DNA from: JAEELC01 sp963621965
GTDB lineage: Bacteria; Bacillota_I; Bacilli_A; Acholeplasmatales; Anaeroplasmataceae
Reading direction: 5' to 3'
DNA length: 64,000 nucleotides
Assembly (NCBI GenBank): GCA_963621965.1
Contig: CAVFGN010000004.1
Span: 1 to 64,000 of the forward strand
Position 1 is the stretch's first letter, and every line of letters starts with the position of its first letter. Of the stretch, positions 43,596-53,187 are shown in pieces. The notes under the pieces are model-generated. The model was not told the DNA's origin. It saw nothing but the letters and a program-made list of their open reading frames with translations, and made no database searches. The position numbers and the translations under genes were made by a program.

Positions 43596-45404
43596 TTATT
43601 CTCCTTCATTTTTGTTAATTTTATCTTTAATATCTTTCATTGAAGAAATGTTACTTCCTAAAATGCAAGATATAAGACCACGTTCAAATACTAGTTGTTT
43701 GTTACTAGCTAGATTATTAATAAATTCATTAGAATTATTAAATTTATTTCTTGTAGTATTTACCTTACTCATAGCCATCTTATTTTCTTTTTCTAGAGGC
43801 ATATATTCATACCATGTAACAGGAATTGTGTGAATACGACCGTCTCCACCCATCTTAGTTACAGGTTCAACATGCTTAATTGTTTTATAAGAGTAAGCTG
43901 TTACTTTAATGTAATCTGTATCTTCGTCTTTATTTTCTAAGTTACATTTTAAAATTGTATTTGTAACAGTTTCAGGATGTCTTAACTTTGTAATATCAAA
44001 TTGATTTGCAAGAGTTTCTTGTTCATAACGAGTGTTATAAGCTTCGTATGGTATATCATAGATATATTCATGAGTTTTTGTTTGTTGATATAGCGGTATC
44101 GATAATATCGACGCAAGATCAAAATACAATCCTTTAAAGAAATTATTTGTAATACTTAAGAACTTTTGCTTTGCATGATCTATATCATAATCTACAAATT
44201 CATAAGGACTTACCTTATAATTTTGAGTTTGTGAATGTTTAGAGAAAATGTAGTTAATACGTTTATCTTTATAGAATGCAAAATCATCACCATACGGACT
44301 ATTTTGTAATAAATCTGTAATACTTTGTTGAGCTAGAGGGGTGAACATCAATCTAAATTCTGTCTCGTTGTTTCTGTCTAATGCATTAAACATAACTTCA
44401 AACTTTGTATTAGCCATTGCGTTGAATGACTCGCCTTTAGTAACAGCTTTTTCAGTCTTCTTTTGAAGTTCTGATTCACCCTTTTTAATCATTTTATCGA
44501 TATCCTTATCAGTTAAGCCTGATTTAACTGTAGGTTGACGTGAGAATGATAAATTAGGTGCACCGTCATTTGTATAAACTAATCTAGTATCATAGAAATA
44601 TATAGGACAAGGTTTTGTTACACTTGCAGTTAAAGTTTGAGAGTGAGATACTGAACGAACATTTCCTTTTGAATCTCTTTCTGTTGTAGTCCAATGAATT
44701 ACAATTGAATTTGTATATGTTTTCGTAGACATTTTTGTGTTAAATGTATTTAAAACTAAGAACGGGTTACCGTTGATATTACCACTTACTACATAATTTG
44801 TACTTTGGTTTTTATTAACACTATCTTCAAAACCGTATTTTTCATGCATGTATTCATATTTATTTGCATCAAAGTATGGATCAAGATCGATAAGTGGAGT
44901 TGTTTTTTCCATTATGTCTTGACATATTGTCCAGTCATATAATGCATTTAAAGGATCTAGCGAGCGATAACAAGCGTTTAACTCTTCTTTACATTTTTTA
45001 TCAAGGTCTGCTACTATCTTATCTTGACTTTTTATCTTCTTGTTTAATTTGACCGCAAGAACAATAAATAGGGCGCCAACAGCTATTAAAACAATACCTA
45101 AAGCAATTCTAACTCCTACACTTAATGAAGAAATTGCAAAGCAAATCAAACCAACTAAAATTAAAATAATAGACAATACTATATACAAAGTTTTTAAATT
45201 TTTAGTTTTATTTGCATTTTTAGTAGCTTGTTCTTTATTTGCAAGAGATGCTTTGTATTTTTTTACTAAACTTCTATTTTCTTCTATATTTACTCCGGAT
45301 TTATTTACTAAAGATTCAAAATATTCATCCGCATTTTTTTCAAACTCTGATTTGAATTGATTTTCATAGAGTTTTCGAGGCTCAAATATTGAATTATCCT
45401 CCAT
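43596..45404 (-). CDS. DUF3137-like membrane protein
   Basis: 602 residues from the ATG at 45404 (GGAGGG just upstream; a GTG at 45416 overlaps that site). Two adjacent membrane helices at about 65-115 (LYIVLSIILILVGLICFAI; IALGIVLIAVGALFIVLAV), a basic N-terminal arm, then a long soluble part resembling DUF3137 proteins, which often accompany LemA. Function unknown. First gene of the lemA operon. Confidence 0.72.
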   Translation of the reverse strand: MEDNSIFEPRKLYENQFKSEFEKNADEYFESLVNKSGVNIEENRSLVKKYKASLANKEQATKNANKTKNLKTLYIVLSIILILVGLICFAISSLSVGVRIALGIVLIAVGALFIVLAVKLNKKIKSQDKIVADLDKKCKEELNACYRSLDPLNALYDWTICQDIMEKTTPLIDLDPYFDANKYEYMHEKYGFEDSVNKNQSTNYVVSGNINGNPFLVLNTFNTKMSTKTYTNSIVIHWTTTERDSKGNVRSVSHSQTLTASVTKPCPIYFYDTRLVYTNDGAPNLSFSRQPTVKSGLTDKDIDKMIKKGESELQKKTEKAVTKGESFNAMANTKFEVMFNALDRNNETEFRLMFTPLAQQSITDLLQNSPYGDDFAFYKDKRINYIFSKHSQTQNYKVSPYEFVDYDIDHAKQKFLSITNNFFKGLYFDLASILSIPLYQQTKTHEYIYDIPYEAYNTRYEQETLANQFDITKLRHPETVTNTILKCNLENKDEDTDYIKVTAYSYKTIKHVEPVTKMGGDGRIHTIPVTWYEYMPLEKENKMAMSKVNTTRNKFNNSNEFINNLASNKQLVFERGLISCILGSNISSMKDIKDKINKNEGE

Positions 45405-45409
45405 ATTAC

Positions 45410-45426
45410 CCTCCACCTAAATTATA
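45410..45426 (-). promoter_or_regulatory. DUF3137-lemA promoter with minimal leader
   Basis: TATAAT (45421-45426), six bases, then GGAGG (45410-45414) and ATG at 45404. Another case of a transcript beginning at its ribosome site. Confidence 0.55.
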
Positions 45427-45499
45427 TATAATTTTTCCATATTTTATATGAACATTTTATGAAATATTATCACAATTTAATTATATCACAAAATTACGT

Positions 45500-45529
45500 A
45501 AAAAAAGAGTCTAATACAATATTAGACCC
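45500..45529 (-). terminator. Terminator of rplS
   Basis: Minus strand: GGGTCTAATA and TATTAGACTC (one G-U) with a 3-base loop, followed by TTTTTTT. Confidence 0.88.
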
Positions 45530-45548
45530 TTTTTTACCTAAAGATAAA

Positions 45549-45902
45549 TTAACGACGTTCGTCAATACGTGCAGCCTTAGCTGAAAGACCACGAATGTAA
45601 CCAAGGTATGCTCTACGAACTTTACCCTTACGAACTACTTGGATGCTATCAATGATAGGTGCATTTACTGGGAATGTTCTTTCAACACCTACACCGTAAG
45701 AAATCTTACGAACTGTAAATGTAGCAGAAACTCCGTGTCCTTGTCTCTTAATAACTAATCCTTCGAAAGCTTGGATACGGTGAGTATCGCCTTCAACGAT
45801 CTTAACGTTAACTTTTACTGTATCTCCTGGACGGAAATCAGGAACGTCTTTCTTTAGATATTGTGCTGTAATTTCATCAATTAAAGCTTGACCTTTTGCC
45901 AT
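45549..45902 (-). CDS. rplS: 50S ribosomal protein L19
   Basis: 117 residues, normal length. Located at the 30S-50S interface. FRPGDTVKVNVKIVEGDTHR, FEGLVIKRQGHG and ERTFPVNAPIIDSIQVVRKG are typical. It has its own promoter and a structured leader, separate from the rimM-trmD genes upstream. Confidence 0.98.
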   Translation of the reverse strand: MAKGQALIDEITAQYLKKDVPDFRPGDTVKVNVKIVEGDTHRIQAFEGLVIKRQGHGVSATFTVRKISYGVGVERTFPVNAPIIDSIQVVRKGKVRRAYLGYIRGLSAKAARIDERR

Positions 45903-46018
45903 AAAAATTCTCCTTTGTATCTACCAAAATTCATGCATAGCTCATGACCATGTAGCGGAATAATGTGCTTTGTCTTTTAAGACTATAAAATTTTACCACT
46001 TATAGAACGCAAAATCAA
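45903..46018 (-). promoter_or_regulatory. rplS promoter and L19-type leader
   Basis: TTGATT (46013-46018), 17 bp, TAAAAT (45990-45995, preceded by TGG). The leader of about 80 bases starts with hairpin GTCTT-AA-AAGAC, then ATTCCGCTACATGG, CATGAGCTATGCATGAA and GGTAGA, where CTAC and GTAG can enclose the CATG repeats. I recall similar sequence in the L19 leader described upstream of rplS in Bacilli. Known: L19 leaders are proposed autoregulatory sites. Confidence 0.65.
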
Positions 46019-46059
46019 GATGTTTTTTTCGTTTTTAAACTCAAAGCTTTTGCAAAATT

Positions 46060-46620
46060 TTATTTTATTTCTTTACCGATAGAAAAAGCTTTTGCTACCA
46101 CGTCGCCGATACTAAAATACTTATGTCCTTCGCTATCAAACACAATAGGGTTTAACTTTGAAATAGATATCTTGTCATTTTCTAAGACATCTTCTGTTGC
46201 GCTTACATTTAAAACTTCACCAACAAGTTTAATTCCATCTTCGTTTTCAACAATATCGCAAACCTTGCATTCTAGTGTTACCTTTAGTTCTTCAAATATA
46301 GGCGCATTCACAACCTCGCCATGCGTAACAGTCCACTTACACTTTTCTACTTTGTTAGGTACATCATTACCAGATACCATACCTACATAGTCAGACGCCT
46401 TAACCTCTTCAACTGTACCAAACGATACACTAAAAGCACCAGTACGCTTAAAATTAGTACAAGTTTTATGTTCAGCAAGTGAAACAAATACTTTATTAGT
46501 ATCATAAATTCCAGCCCATGCGGCTGTCATCGCATTTGCACTACCATCTTCGTTATATGTACCAATAATAAATACAGGCATTGGAATGCTTAATGTTTTA
46601 GGTCCTAAATTTTTTCTCAT
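46060..46620 (-). CDS. Flavin reductase-like FMN-binding protein (flavoredoxin type)
   Basis: 186 residues, one split-barrel flavin-binding domain. PVFIIGTYNEDGSANAMTAAW (N-terminal sheet), HKTCTNFKRTGAFSVSF, DYVGMVSGNDVPNKVEKC and LECKVCDIVENEDG are typical of flavoredoxins. Transfers electrons via bound FMN; partner unknown. Its ATG overlaps the trmD stop by four bases, an unusual guest in the rimM-trmD-rplS neighbourhood. Confidence 0.85.
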   Translation of the reverse strand: MRKNLGPKTLSIPMPVFIIGTYNEDGSANAMTAAWAGIYDTNKVFVSLAEHKTCTNFKRTGAFSVSFGTVEEVKASDYVGMVSGNDVPNKVEKCKWTVTHGEVVNAPIFEELKVTLECKVCDIVENEDGIKLVGEVLNVSATEDVLENDKISISKLNPIVFDSEGHKYFSIGDVVAKAFSIGKEIK

Positions 46621-47345
46621 TTATGTTCCTCCTCGCGTATTACTTCCTCAAGTAATTTCTTTTCTTCTTTAGTAAGTACTTTTTTATCAAGTAAGTCTTT
46701 ACGACGTAAATATGTTTTTCTCAAAGATTCTTTCATACGATATTGTCTAATTTTTTCGTGGTCCCCATTTCTAAGTACAAACGGAACTTCTTGACCTTTA
46801 TATACTTCCGGACGAGTATATTGTGGATATTCTAAAAGTCCATTATAAAAAGAATCGTCTTTAAATGACTCTTCGCGGATTGCGCCGTCTAAAAGTCTCA
46901 CAACTGCGTCAAATACAGCCATAGCTGCTATTTCGCCGCCTGTTAAAACAAAGTCCCCAATAGAAATTTCTTCATCAACATAATCCCTAATGCGTTCATC
47001 AAATCCTTCATAATGCCCACAAATTAAAATAAGTTCATCTTTTTTACTCAATTCACACGCTTTTGCTTGATCGAAAGTTTTGCCTTGAGGCGACATAAGA
47101 CAAATGTGTGAAGCACTTGTTTTATGTGCTTCTAGGCATTTGTCTATTATATCACATCGTAAAACCATGCCAGCTCCACCACCATAAGGCGTATCATCAA
47201 CATGGTGATGTTTATCTAAAGAGTATTTTCTAAAGTCAATAATTTCAATTTCGACTTTATTATTTTTAATCGCATTAGCAATTATTGATTCGTTTAATAT
47301 TCCTTCAAAAAAACTAGGAAATAAAGTCAAAACTTTAATTTTCAT
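46617..47345 (-). CDS. trmD: tRNA (guanine37-N1)-methyltransferase
   Basis: 242 residues. Methylates G37 of tRNAs and prevents +1 frameshifting. The N-terminus VLTLFPSFFEG, DTPYGGGAGMVLR, ICGHYEGFDERIRDYVDEEISIG (trefoil-knot SAM site) and DSFYNGLLEYPQYTRPE are canonical. It ends with TGA, showing that TGA is a stop in this genome. The start overlaps rimM by 11 bases. Confidence 0.97.
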   Translation of the reverse strand: MKIKVLTLFPSFFEGILNESIIANAIKNNKVEIEIIDFRKYSLDKHHHVDDTPYGGGAGMVLRCDIIDKCLEAHKTSASHICLMSPQGKTFDQAKACELSKKDELILICGHYEGFDERIRDYVDEEISIGDFVLTGGEIAAMAVFDAVVRLLDGAIREESFKDDSFYNGLLEYPQYTRPEVYKGQEVPFVLRNGDHEKIRQYRMKESLRKTYLRRKDLLDKKVLTKEEKKLLEEVIREEEHK

Positions 47346-47841
47346 TGAAGAAACCTTCTATTTCTTTAATATAGATTCCTTCATCAGTAACTTTGTCTAT
47401 AAAAACCCCTCTTAAGAAAGGAACTAAACCTTTAGTCTTGTCGCCTTTTACTTCCATGATATAACCCTGGCTTGATTCTAACATTTTTGTGCATTTCCCT
47501 TTAAGTTCATTTTTTTCGTTATAAACATTTTTACCGATAATTTCATGTAAATAATTCAAGCCTTCAGGGAGATCACCTTGATCTTCTTCAGACACGTATA
47601 ACAAACAGCCCTTATACTTTTCAACGAGATTAATATCATAAAGGTCTTTAAATATAACAAATAAATTACCCTTAAAATCATCTTTTGCTTGTTTAACAGT
47701 TACTTTTATATATTCGTCTTTATATAAAATATATAAAACTGAACCCTCATAAAATCTATCAAAATCAGAGTCATCTTTGACCCTAAGTTCGCCCTTTAAA
47801 CCATGTGTATTTAAAATTTTTCCAACAATATAATAATTCAT
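47335..47841 (-). CDS. rimM: 16S rRNA processing protein RimM
   Basis: 168 residues from the ATG at 47841, which follows GAGGATCG; a frame from 47868 would start inside the promoter. RimM assists late 30S assembly at helices 31/33b with S19. VGKILNTHGLKGELRV begins the RimM domain, and the PRC-barrel follows (LHEIIGKNVYNEKNELKGK, KGLVPFLRGVFIDKV). Overlaps trmD by 11 bases. Confidence 0.93.
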   Translation of the reverse strand: MNYYIVGKILNTHGLKGELRVKDDSDFDRFYEGSVLYILYKDEYIKVTVKQAKDDFKGNLFVIFKDLYDINLVEKYKGCLLYVSEEDQGDLPEGLNYLHEIIGKNVYNEKNELKGKCTKMLESSQGYIMEVKGDKTKGLVPFLRGVFIDKVTDEGIYIKEIEGFFNEN

Positions 47842-47849
47842 AATTCGAT

Positions 47850-47888
47850 CCTCTAAAATATTATACAATATTTGTATCTCTTTTTAAA
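47850..47888 (-). promoter_or_regulatory. rimM promoter with minimal leader
   Basis: TTTAAA (47883-47888), 17 bp, TATAAT (47860-47865), six bases, GAGG (47850-47853), then ATG at 47841. It overlaps the end of recD, so rimM-trmD can be transcribed apart from recCBD. Confidence 0.65.
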
Positions 47889-49765
47889 AGAGTTTGAGAA
47901 GCTTTATTAAGCGTATCAATATTAGAATAAATAAATGTTGAGCCTTTAGTTCTAGTAATAGCTGTATAAACTATTTGCCTATTTACAAGAGGATGTTCTT
48001 TAGATTTTGGCAAAATCACTAAAATATAAGGATAATCAGAACCCTGGGATTTGTGTATTGTAATTGCATAAGCTAAATTGATTAAATCACTTGAGATTAA
48101 ACGTAAAGGATAATAAACAAAGCCATCTAACTTAAACATTTTATCTTTTATATAACCATCTTTTTCAATTAATTTTGTAGACTTCTTAACCATGAAATAT
48201 AAAGTATTATCATCTTTAAAATTAACAACAAGTCCAGAATCACCATTATATAAATCTAGAGCTTTATCATTTTTTTGTATCATTACAATTTCGCCAGGCG
48301 AAAATAGTGATAAACGTTTATTCTTATTATTAATCTTTCTTATTAAGAGATTAATGTTCTCAACACCTCTACTGCCTTTATTTTCGGCACAAAGGATTTT
48401 CGATTTTTCAGAGTATTCAAATAATTCTCTCAAATTAAATGTATCATTAATATCTAAATTAGTAGACTTTTGATTAAGTGAACTATAAAAATGTTCTTGC
48501 CACAAGGTAACAATATGTTTTATGTTATCTTTATCATTATTTTCTAAGTCCGTGTAATAATAGATAGGGTATTCTTTTGTCTTGTGCTCTTTAATTAGAA
48601 AATTGTTTGGTTTAAGCCATAAATTATCATTTATCTCTAAGTTAAGTCCTTTATTAATTTTGTCAGCTAACTCATAGATCGGAGAACCAGCCACAAAACG
48701 TTTCGATTCATCAAGTTCAACAACATTTTGTTTTATCGATTTTTTATTAAGTAGACCTTCAAATACCGCGCCACAATCAACTGATGGTAATTGATTTTTA
48801 TCTCCCATAATATAAATTCTACTTCCTGTAGGAATTGCTTCTAGAAGAGAGGAGAATATATTTATATCAATCATTGAAGCTTCATCAACAATATAGACGC
48901 CACAAGACAACATATGGTCTTTATTATATTTAAAGCGAGGGTTATTAGGGTCAACTCCTAGCAAGCGATGAATTGTAGATTCTTCAAGTTGGTTAATCTT
49001 ATTTACAATGTCATCGTGGCTTTTTTTATAAGTCTCTGTTAATCTAGATAATCCACCTAAAATACTTTCTTTCATACGACTTGAGGCTTTACCACTAGGC
49101 GCTATCAAAAATATTTTAGTTTCAAAATCTTGTTCTAATATATTTAAAAGTAAGAAGAGGATTGATGTGGTTTTTCCTGTACCAGGACCACCCGTAATAA
49201 TTAAATTTTTATTAACGCCTACATTTACCGCCTCTTCTTGCCCACGACTCAATGCGAAAGACGTATCAACACAGTCTTTATAAGAAAAATCATTATTTGA
49301 TGTAAAAGTGACACTATATAATCTATCAATATTATTAATAATCGCATTTCTCTCTTCTAAATATTTTCTTGCATACAAGAAATCATTATCTATTAAAAAT
49401 AATTTGTCGGATCCAATAATTTGATTTAGTGAAGGTATAATATCTAAATAGTTTTGTATTATATAATCAGACTCTTCTATAAGTACGTCAAAATCTAATT
49501 CATTATAATCATCGTTTTCAAAACTAGCACTTTTTGTCTCACAAACCTTTTGTCTCCATCTAGAAGATAAAACATTTTTATCTAGAGACATGCATATATT
49601 TCCACTATCAATTAAAGAAAAATAAAGTGAAAATAATTTTGTTAATTCAGTACTATTCGAAACTTCTCTAATATTTTCATTTATAAGCAAACTAGAATAC
49701 TTCCATACTTCATGCATAAAGCCATATTTAATTAATAATTCATTAAATTCATCTAAACTAAGCAT
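47861..49765 (-). CDS. recD: Exonuclease V alpha subunit RecD
   Basis: 634 residues. 5'-3' helicase motor of RecBCD. N-terminal domain of about 110 residues with SLIDSGNICMSL (like the RecD N-terminus), Walker A GGPGTGKTTS near 190, VDEASMIDINIFSSLL (Walker B), GDKNQLPSVDCGAV, and the SF1B C-terminal block AYAITIHKSQGSDYP near 580. The long N-terminal extension of RecD2 is absent. Overlaps recB by 8 bases. Confidence 0.87.
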   Translation of the reverse strand: MLSLDEFNELLIKYGFMHEVWKYSSLLINENIREVSNSTELTKLFSLYFSLIDSGNICMSLDKNVLSSRWRQKVCETKSASFENDDYNELDFDVLIEESDYIIQNYLDIIPSLNQIIGSDKLFLIDNDFLYARKYLEERNAIINNIDRLYSVTFTSNNDFSYKDCVDTSFALSRGQEEAVNVGVNKNLIITGGPGTGKTTSILFLLLNILEQDFETKIFLIAPSGKASSRMKESILGGLSRLTETYKKSHDDIVNKINQLEESTIHRLLGVDPNNPRFKYNKDHMLSCGVYIVDEASMIDINIFSSLLEAIPTGSRIYIMGDKNQLPSVDCGAVFEGLLNKKSIKQNVVELDESKRFVAGSPIYELADKINKGLNLEINDNLWLKPNNFLIKEHKTKEYPIYYYTDLENNDKDNIKHIVTLWQEHFYSSLNQKSTNLDINDTFNLRELFEYSEKSKILCAENKGSRGVENINLLIRKINNKNKRLSLFSPGEIVMIQKNDKALDLYNGDSGLVVNFKDDNTLYFMVKKSTKLIEKDGYIKDKMFKLDGFVYYPLRLISSDLINLAYAITIHKSQGSDYPYILVILPKSKEHPLVNRQIVYTAITRTKGSTFIYSNIDTLNKASQTLLKRDTNIV

Positions 49766-52700
49766 TTCTACCCTCTACACGTTTACTAATAATATTATTG
49801 TATTCATCTTCAAGTCTTTGATAACTCTCCCAAGTTTGACCGTATATACCATTTCCAGAATTTGCTACCGTTCCTTTTACAAAGACATAATAAATACCAC
49901 CAAAATATTTATCAAATATTTCACTCTTTGACAAGTTTAAATATTTAGAACTTAACCAATTGATTAAACAGTATGCGTATAATACTCTTTGAATTGAGTA
50001 TCTATCATCTACTTGATATTTAATTCCTTCTTTAGAAGCATATGAATCAAATCCTTCATTTAAATTATCACTTTTCCAGTCGATAATTGCATATTTATCA
50101 TTAACTCTAAATAATAAATCAATGAATCCATTACAATAATTTCTAAGTTTTTCTTGTTCTAAATTGAAGTTAAATTCAGCCTCGGTTAATTTGTCACTTT
50201 CATCGATTTGAGATAATTTAAGCTCTTTAATAGTATTATTCTCTCCTAAAAAATTAATATTTGCTTCCATTGTGTTTCTAACTATTTCGCAAGTTTTTTC
50301 AATGTTTTCTTTTTTATTTTCAATCCCGTACGAATTAAATGTATTAACAACTAAGCTTTCTAAAGCATCATTATAGTGTTTAAAGTTTAAATGCTCAAAT
50401 ATCTCATGTATTAATGTACCCATTGTACTTCCTTTAGGGTATCTAGCGAAATAATCCTTAGATTTTTCTTTAGATAAATCGTACGTTTGTTCAATAATTA
50501 AGGCATTATTGTCAAAGTCTAGACCTGTTACTTCTTCCCCTTCTAAATTTGACTCATCTATTTCTTTTTTAGGGTGCGAAAGTGATGTATAGGAATGCTT
50601 AAAGGTTGCTTTAGAATAAGATTCATTAATTAATCTTTTATTTAACTCTAGTGCACGAGTTTCATCTTCTTCATCGTATGTTATAGTTTTATTCTTATGA
50701 TTAATAATTTTCTTAGTCTCTAAAAGCAATAAATCATACTCTATTTTATTATAAGGCACAACATTTACCAAATCTTGATTATTATCAATTACTTCATCTA
50801 GCACATTTTTAATCATGCTATCAAACTCATTTTCTTGAGTTTCACTATAATAAGGTAATATTAGCAAATTCATAGCACGAGTATATGCAACATAAAATAA
50901 CCTTTTATATTCTTCACGAGTTTCAGTTCTCATTCTTTCATTTGGATTACAAATAAGTTTAGGCGAAGTATTATGAACTAAAAAGCCATAGTTGTTATAT
51001 TTACTTATTTCTTTCCCTTTAGAAGCACAAATTACAATAGGAAATTGTAAACCTTTAGAGGCATGCATAGTCATAATTTGAACTGCATCAAAGTCTGATG
51101 ATTTTGCGACTAACTTTCCTTCATCGTCTTCATCAATATTTTCAGATAATTTTTTAAGTTTAATAATTAATTCAGATAAATTATGATTTTCAAGTAAGAA
51201 AGACAAAGCATATGAGAAAATTTGTTTGTAAATGCTGATAGTTTCAATATTTCTATGGCCCTTCAAATTTTCATACAAATTCGATTCGTTTATTATTTTA
51301 TCAAACAAGGCTTCATATGTCGTAATACCAATTTCGTCTCTCCAAGATTGAAGTAAAACCATTTCGCTAACACTGTCATATAAAAATCTTTGATCATTAA
51401 TTTCAGTTAACGAATAACCAAAGAATACAGTTTTCAAAACTTTATAGAAGTATTTACGATTATTATTTGTAAAATCCTCTATCGTTAGCGCTTCTAGAAG
51501 CGCAATGATATTTTTAACTTCAGTTCCTTTAAACAAAAAATCATTCTTATATTGAAGATAAGGAATACCAGCTTTTTTTAAAGCAACTTTTATGGGCTCC
51601 ATCTCACTTTTCTTTTGACATAAAACGGTAAAGTCTTTAAAAGTTACATCTCTACTTTTACCATCAACAAGTATTTGTAGTTTAGTTTTTCCATCAACCA
51701 TTTTTGTCATGTCAATAATTTGTTCACATACTGCATGTGCAAAATCATACTCGTTAAATGATTCTTCTTTTTTTCCTATAACATAAAGAGATTTAGCTAC
51801 TTCCCCTTCACACAAGGTTTCGTATATCTTAGTATCTTTATCTTCTCTATTTTTGAATTTCGAATGCGTAAAACTAGGATTTTCGAACCCAAAATTATCA
51901 AACATTGCGTTGCAAATTTTTACGATGTTTTCGCTTGATCTATAGTTTTTATTTAACGCACGTAAATTTCCGCCTTTATTTTCTATTTCCTTAACCGCTT
52001 CTTTATATACATTTACGTCCGCGCCTTGAAATGAATAAATAGACTGTTTAGGGTCTCCTACAACTACAATGTGATGATCATTATCAGTTAAGAAAATAGT
52101 TTTAAATATATCAAACTGAATTTGATTAGTATCTTGGAATTCATCAATAATACCATATTTATATTTATTCTTTAATTTAGATACAAAACCATCCTCTTTT
52201 AAACCTTCTCTTACATAGCGAATCATATCATTGAACGATTCTTGTTTATTAATACTTTTATAGTTTAAAAATTCTATATAAAAGTTTTTTACATGCTTAT
52301 AAAAAATGTAAGTGTAACCAATATAACTACTTTTTTTATCGAAAAAATTTTTAAGCGACTTTAAATATTTAAACTCATCTGTGTCTTTTATTTCTTTTTT
52401 CGTTGTTTTGCGTCCATTAAACTTAAATCTTTGCTTTATTGTACTAATATTACAAAAATCTTCATAGAAGTTTTGCATATAACTTGCTTTATCGTCAGGA
52501 TTACAATTAAAAAACTCAAGGTTTTCTTCAAGATTAGGAAGAAGACCATAAAAGTCTTCTATACTAGTACAAGTATCAAATTTTTTATAAATCTCTACAA
52601 TATCATTTATGCCAATATTTTCAACATTCATAAAACCAGTAGAATTATTAGAATTAAGGTCATAAGAAGAATCACCTAAAGATATTATTGATTTTTCTTC

Positions 52701-53186
52701 TTCTAAATTATTATTTAAATAATACTTATTACAAGAATCAATTAACATCTTTTTAATTTTTGAGCTATCTAAATCAAATCCGATGTTTTTTAAATACCCA
52801 ATATCAGATAAAACATTATTTTGAATATATAGACTTGCAAATCTATTTAAAACATCATCTTCTAACATTTCCATAGTTAATGGCAATTTAGCACTAATAC
52901 CAAATTCCTTTATCGTATTTAAGCAAAATGAGTGAATAGTATAAATATTAGATAAATTAATGTCTACATTTCTACCATCTTCTAATTTGATTTGTTTTAT
53001 CCTATCTTTTAGTTCTCCACAAGCTTTATCCGTATAAGTAACAATTAAAATTTCCTTCAAGTTAACGCCACTATTAAGCATTTTTTCAACCATCTTAATA
53101 ACGTTGTAAGTCTTACCTGTACCAGCTGAGGCTTCGATTGCGTAATTTTCATTTATATTATATTCATTAATTAAAAAATTATTCAT
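49758..53186 (-). CDS. recB: Exonuclease V beta subunit RecB (UvrD helicase plus nuclease)
   Basis: 1142 residues from the ATG at 53186, one base after the recC stop and behind AGGAGG; a start at 53225 would overlap recC. Walker A IEASAGTGKTYNV is the RecB wording. FQDTNQIQFDIF, VGDPKQSIYSFQGAD, TMHASKGLQFPIV and YVAYTRAM give the SF1A helicase. The C-terminal PD-(D/E)XK nuclease reads GFIDLLF...YAIIDWKSDN, like RecB. Repairs double-strand breaks and degrades linear DNA. Confidence 0.92.
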   Translation of the reverse strand: MNNFLINEYNINENYAIEASAGTGKTYNVIKMVEKMLNSGVNLKEILIVTYTDKACGELKDRIKQIKLEDGRNVDINLSNIYTIHSFCLNTIKEFGISAKLPLTMEMLEDDVLNRFASLYIQNNVLSDIGYLKNIGFDLDSSKIKKMLIDSCNKYYLNNNLEEEKSIISLGDSSYDLNSNNSTGFMNVENIGINDIVEIYKKFDTCTSIEDFYGLLPNLEENLEFFNCNPDDKASYMQNFYEDFCNISTIKQRFKFNGRKTTKKEIKDTDEFKYLKSLKNFFDKKSSYIGYTYIFYKHVKNFYIEFLNYKSINKQESFNDMIRYVREGLKEDGFVSKLKNKYKYGIIDEFQDTNQIQFDIFKTIFLTDNDHHIVVVGDPKQSIYSFQGADVNVYKEAVKEIENKGGNLRALNKNYRSSENIVKICNAMFDNFGFENPSFTHSKFKNREDKDTKIYETLCEGEVAKSLYVIGKKEESFNEYDFAHAVCEQIIDMTKMVDGKTKLQILVDGKSRDVTFKDFTVLCQKKSEMEPIKVALKKAGIPYLQYKNDFLFKGTEVKNIIALLEALTIEDFTNNNRKYFYKVLKTVFFGYSLTEINDQRFLYDSVSEMVLLQSWRDEIGITTYEALFDKIINESNLYENLKGHRNIETISIYKQIFSYALSFLLENHNLSELIIKLKKLSENIDEDDEGKLVAKSSDFDAVQIMTMHASKGLQFPIVICASKGKEISKYNNYGFLVHNTSPKLICNPNERMRTETREEYKRLFYVAYTRAMNLLILPYYSETQENEFDSMIKNVLDEVIDNNQDLVNVVPYNKIEYDLLLLETKKIINHKNKTITYDEEDETRALELNKRLINESYSKATFKHSYTSLSHPKKEIDESNLEGEEVTGLDFDNNALIIEQTYDLSKEKSKDYFARYPKGSTMGTLIHEIFEHLNFKHYNDALESLVVNTFNSYGIENKKENIEKTCEIVRNTMEANINFLGENNTIKELKLSQIDESDKLTEAEFNFNLEQEKLRNYCNGFIDLLFRVNDKYAIIDWKSDNLNEGFDSYASKEGIKYQVDDRYSIQRVLYAYCLINWLSSKYLNLSKSEIFDKYFGGIYYVFVKGTVANSGNGIYGQTWESYQRLEDEYNNIISKRVEGRNA

Positions 53187-53187
53187 T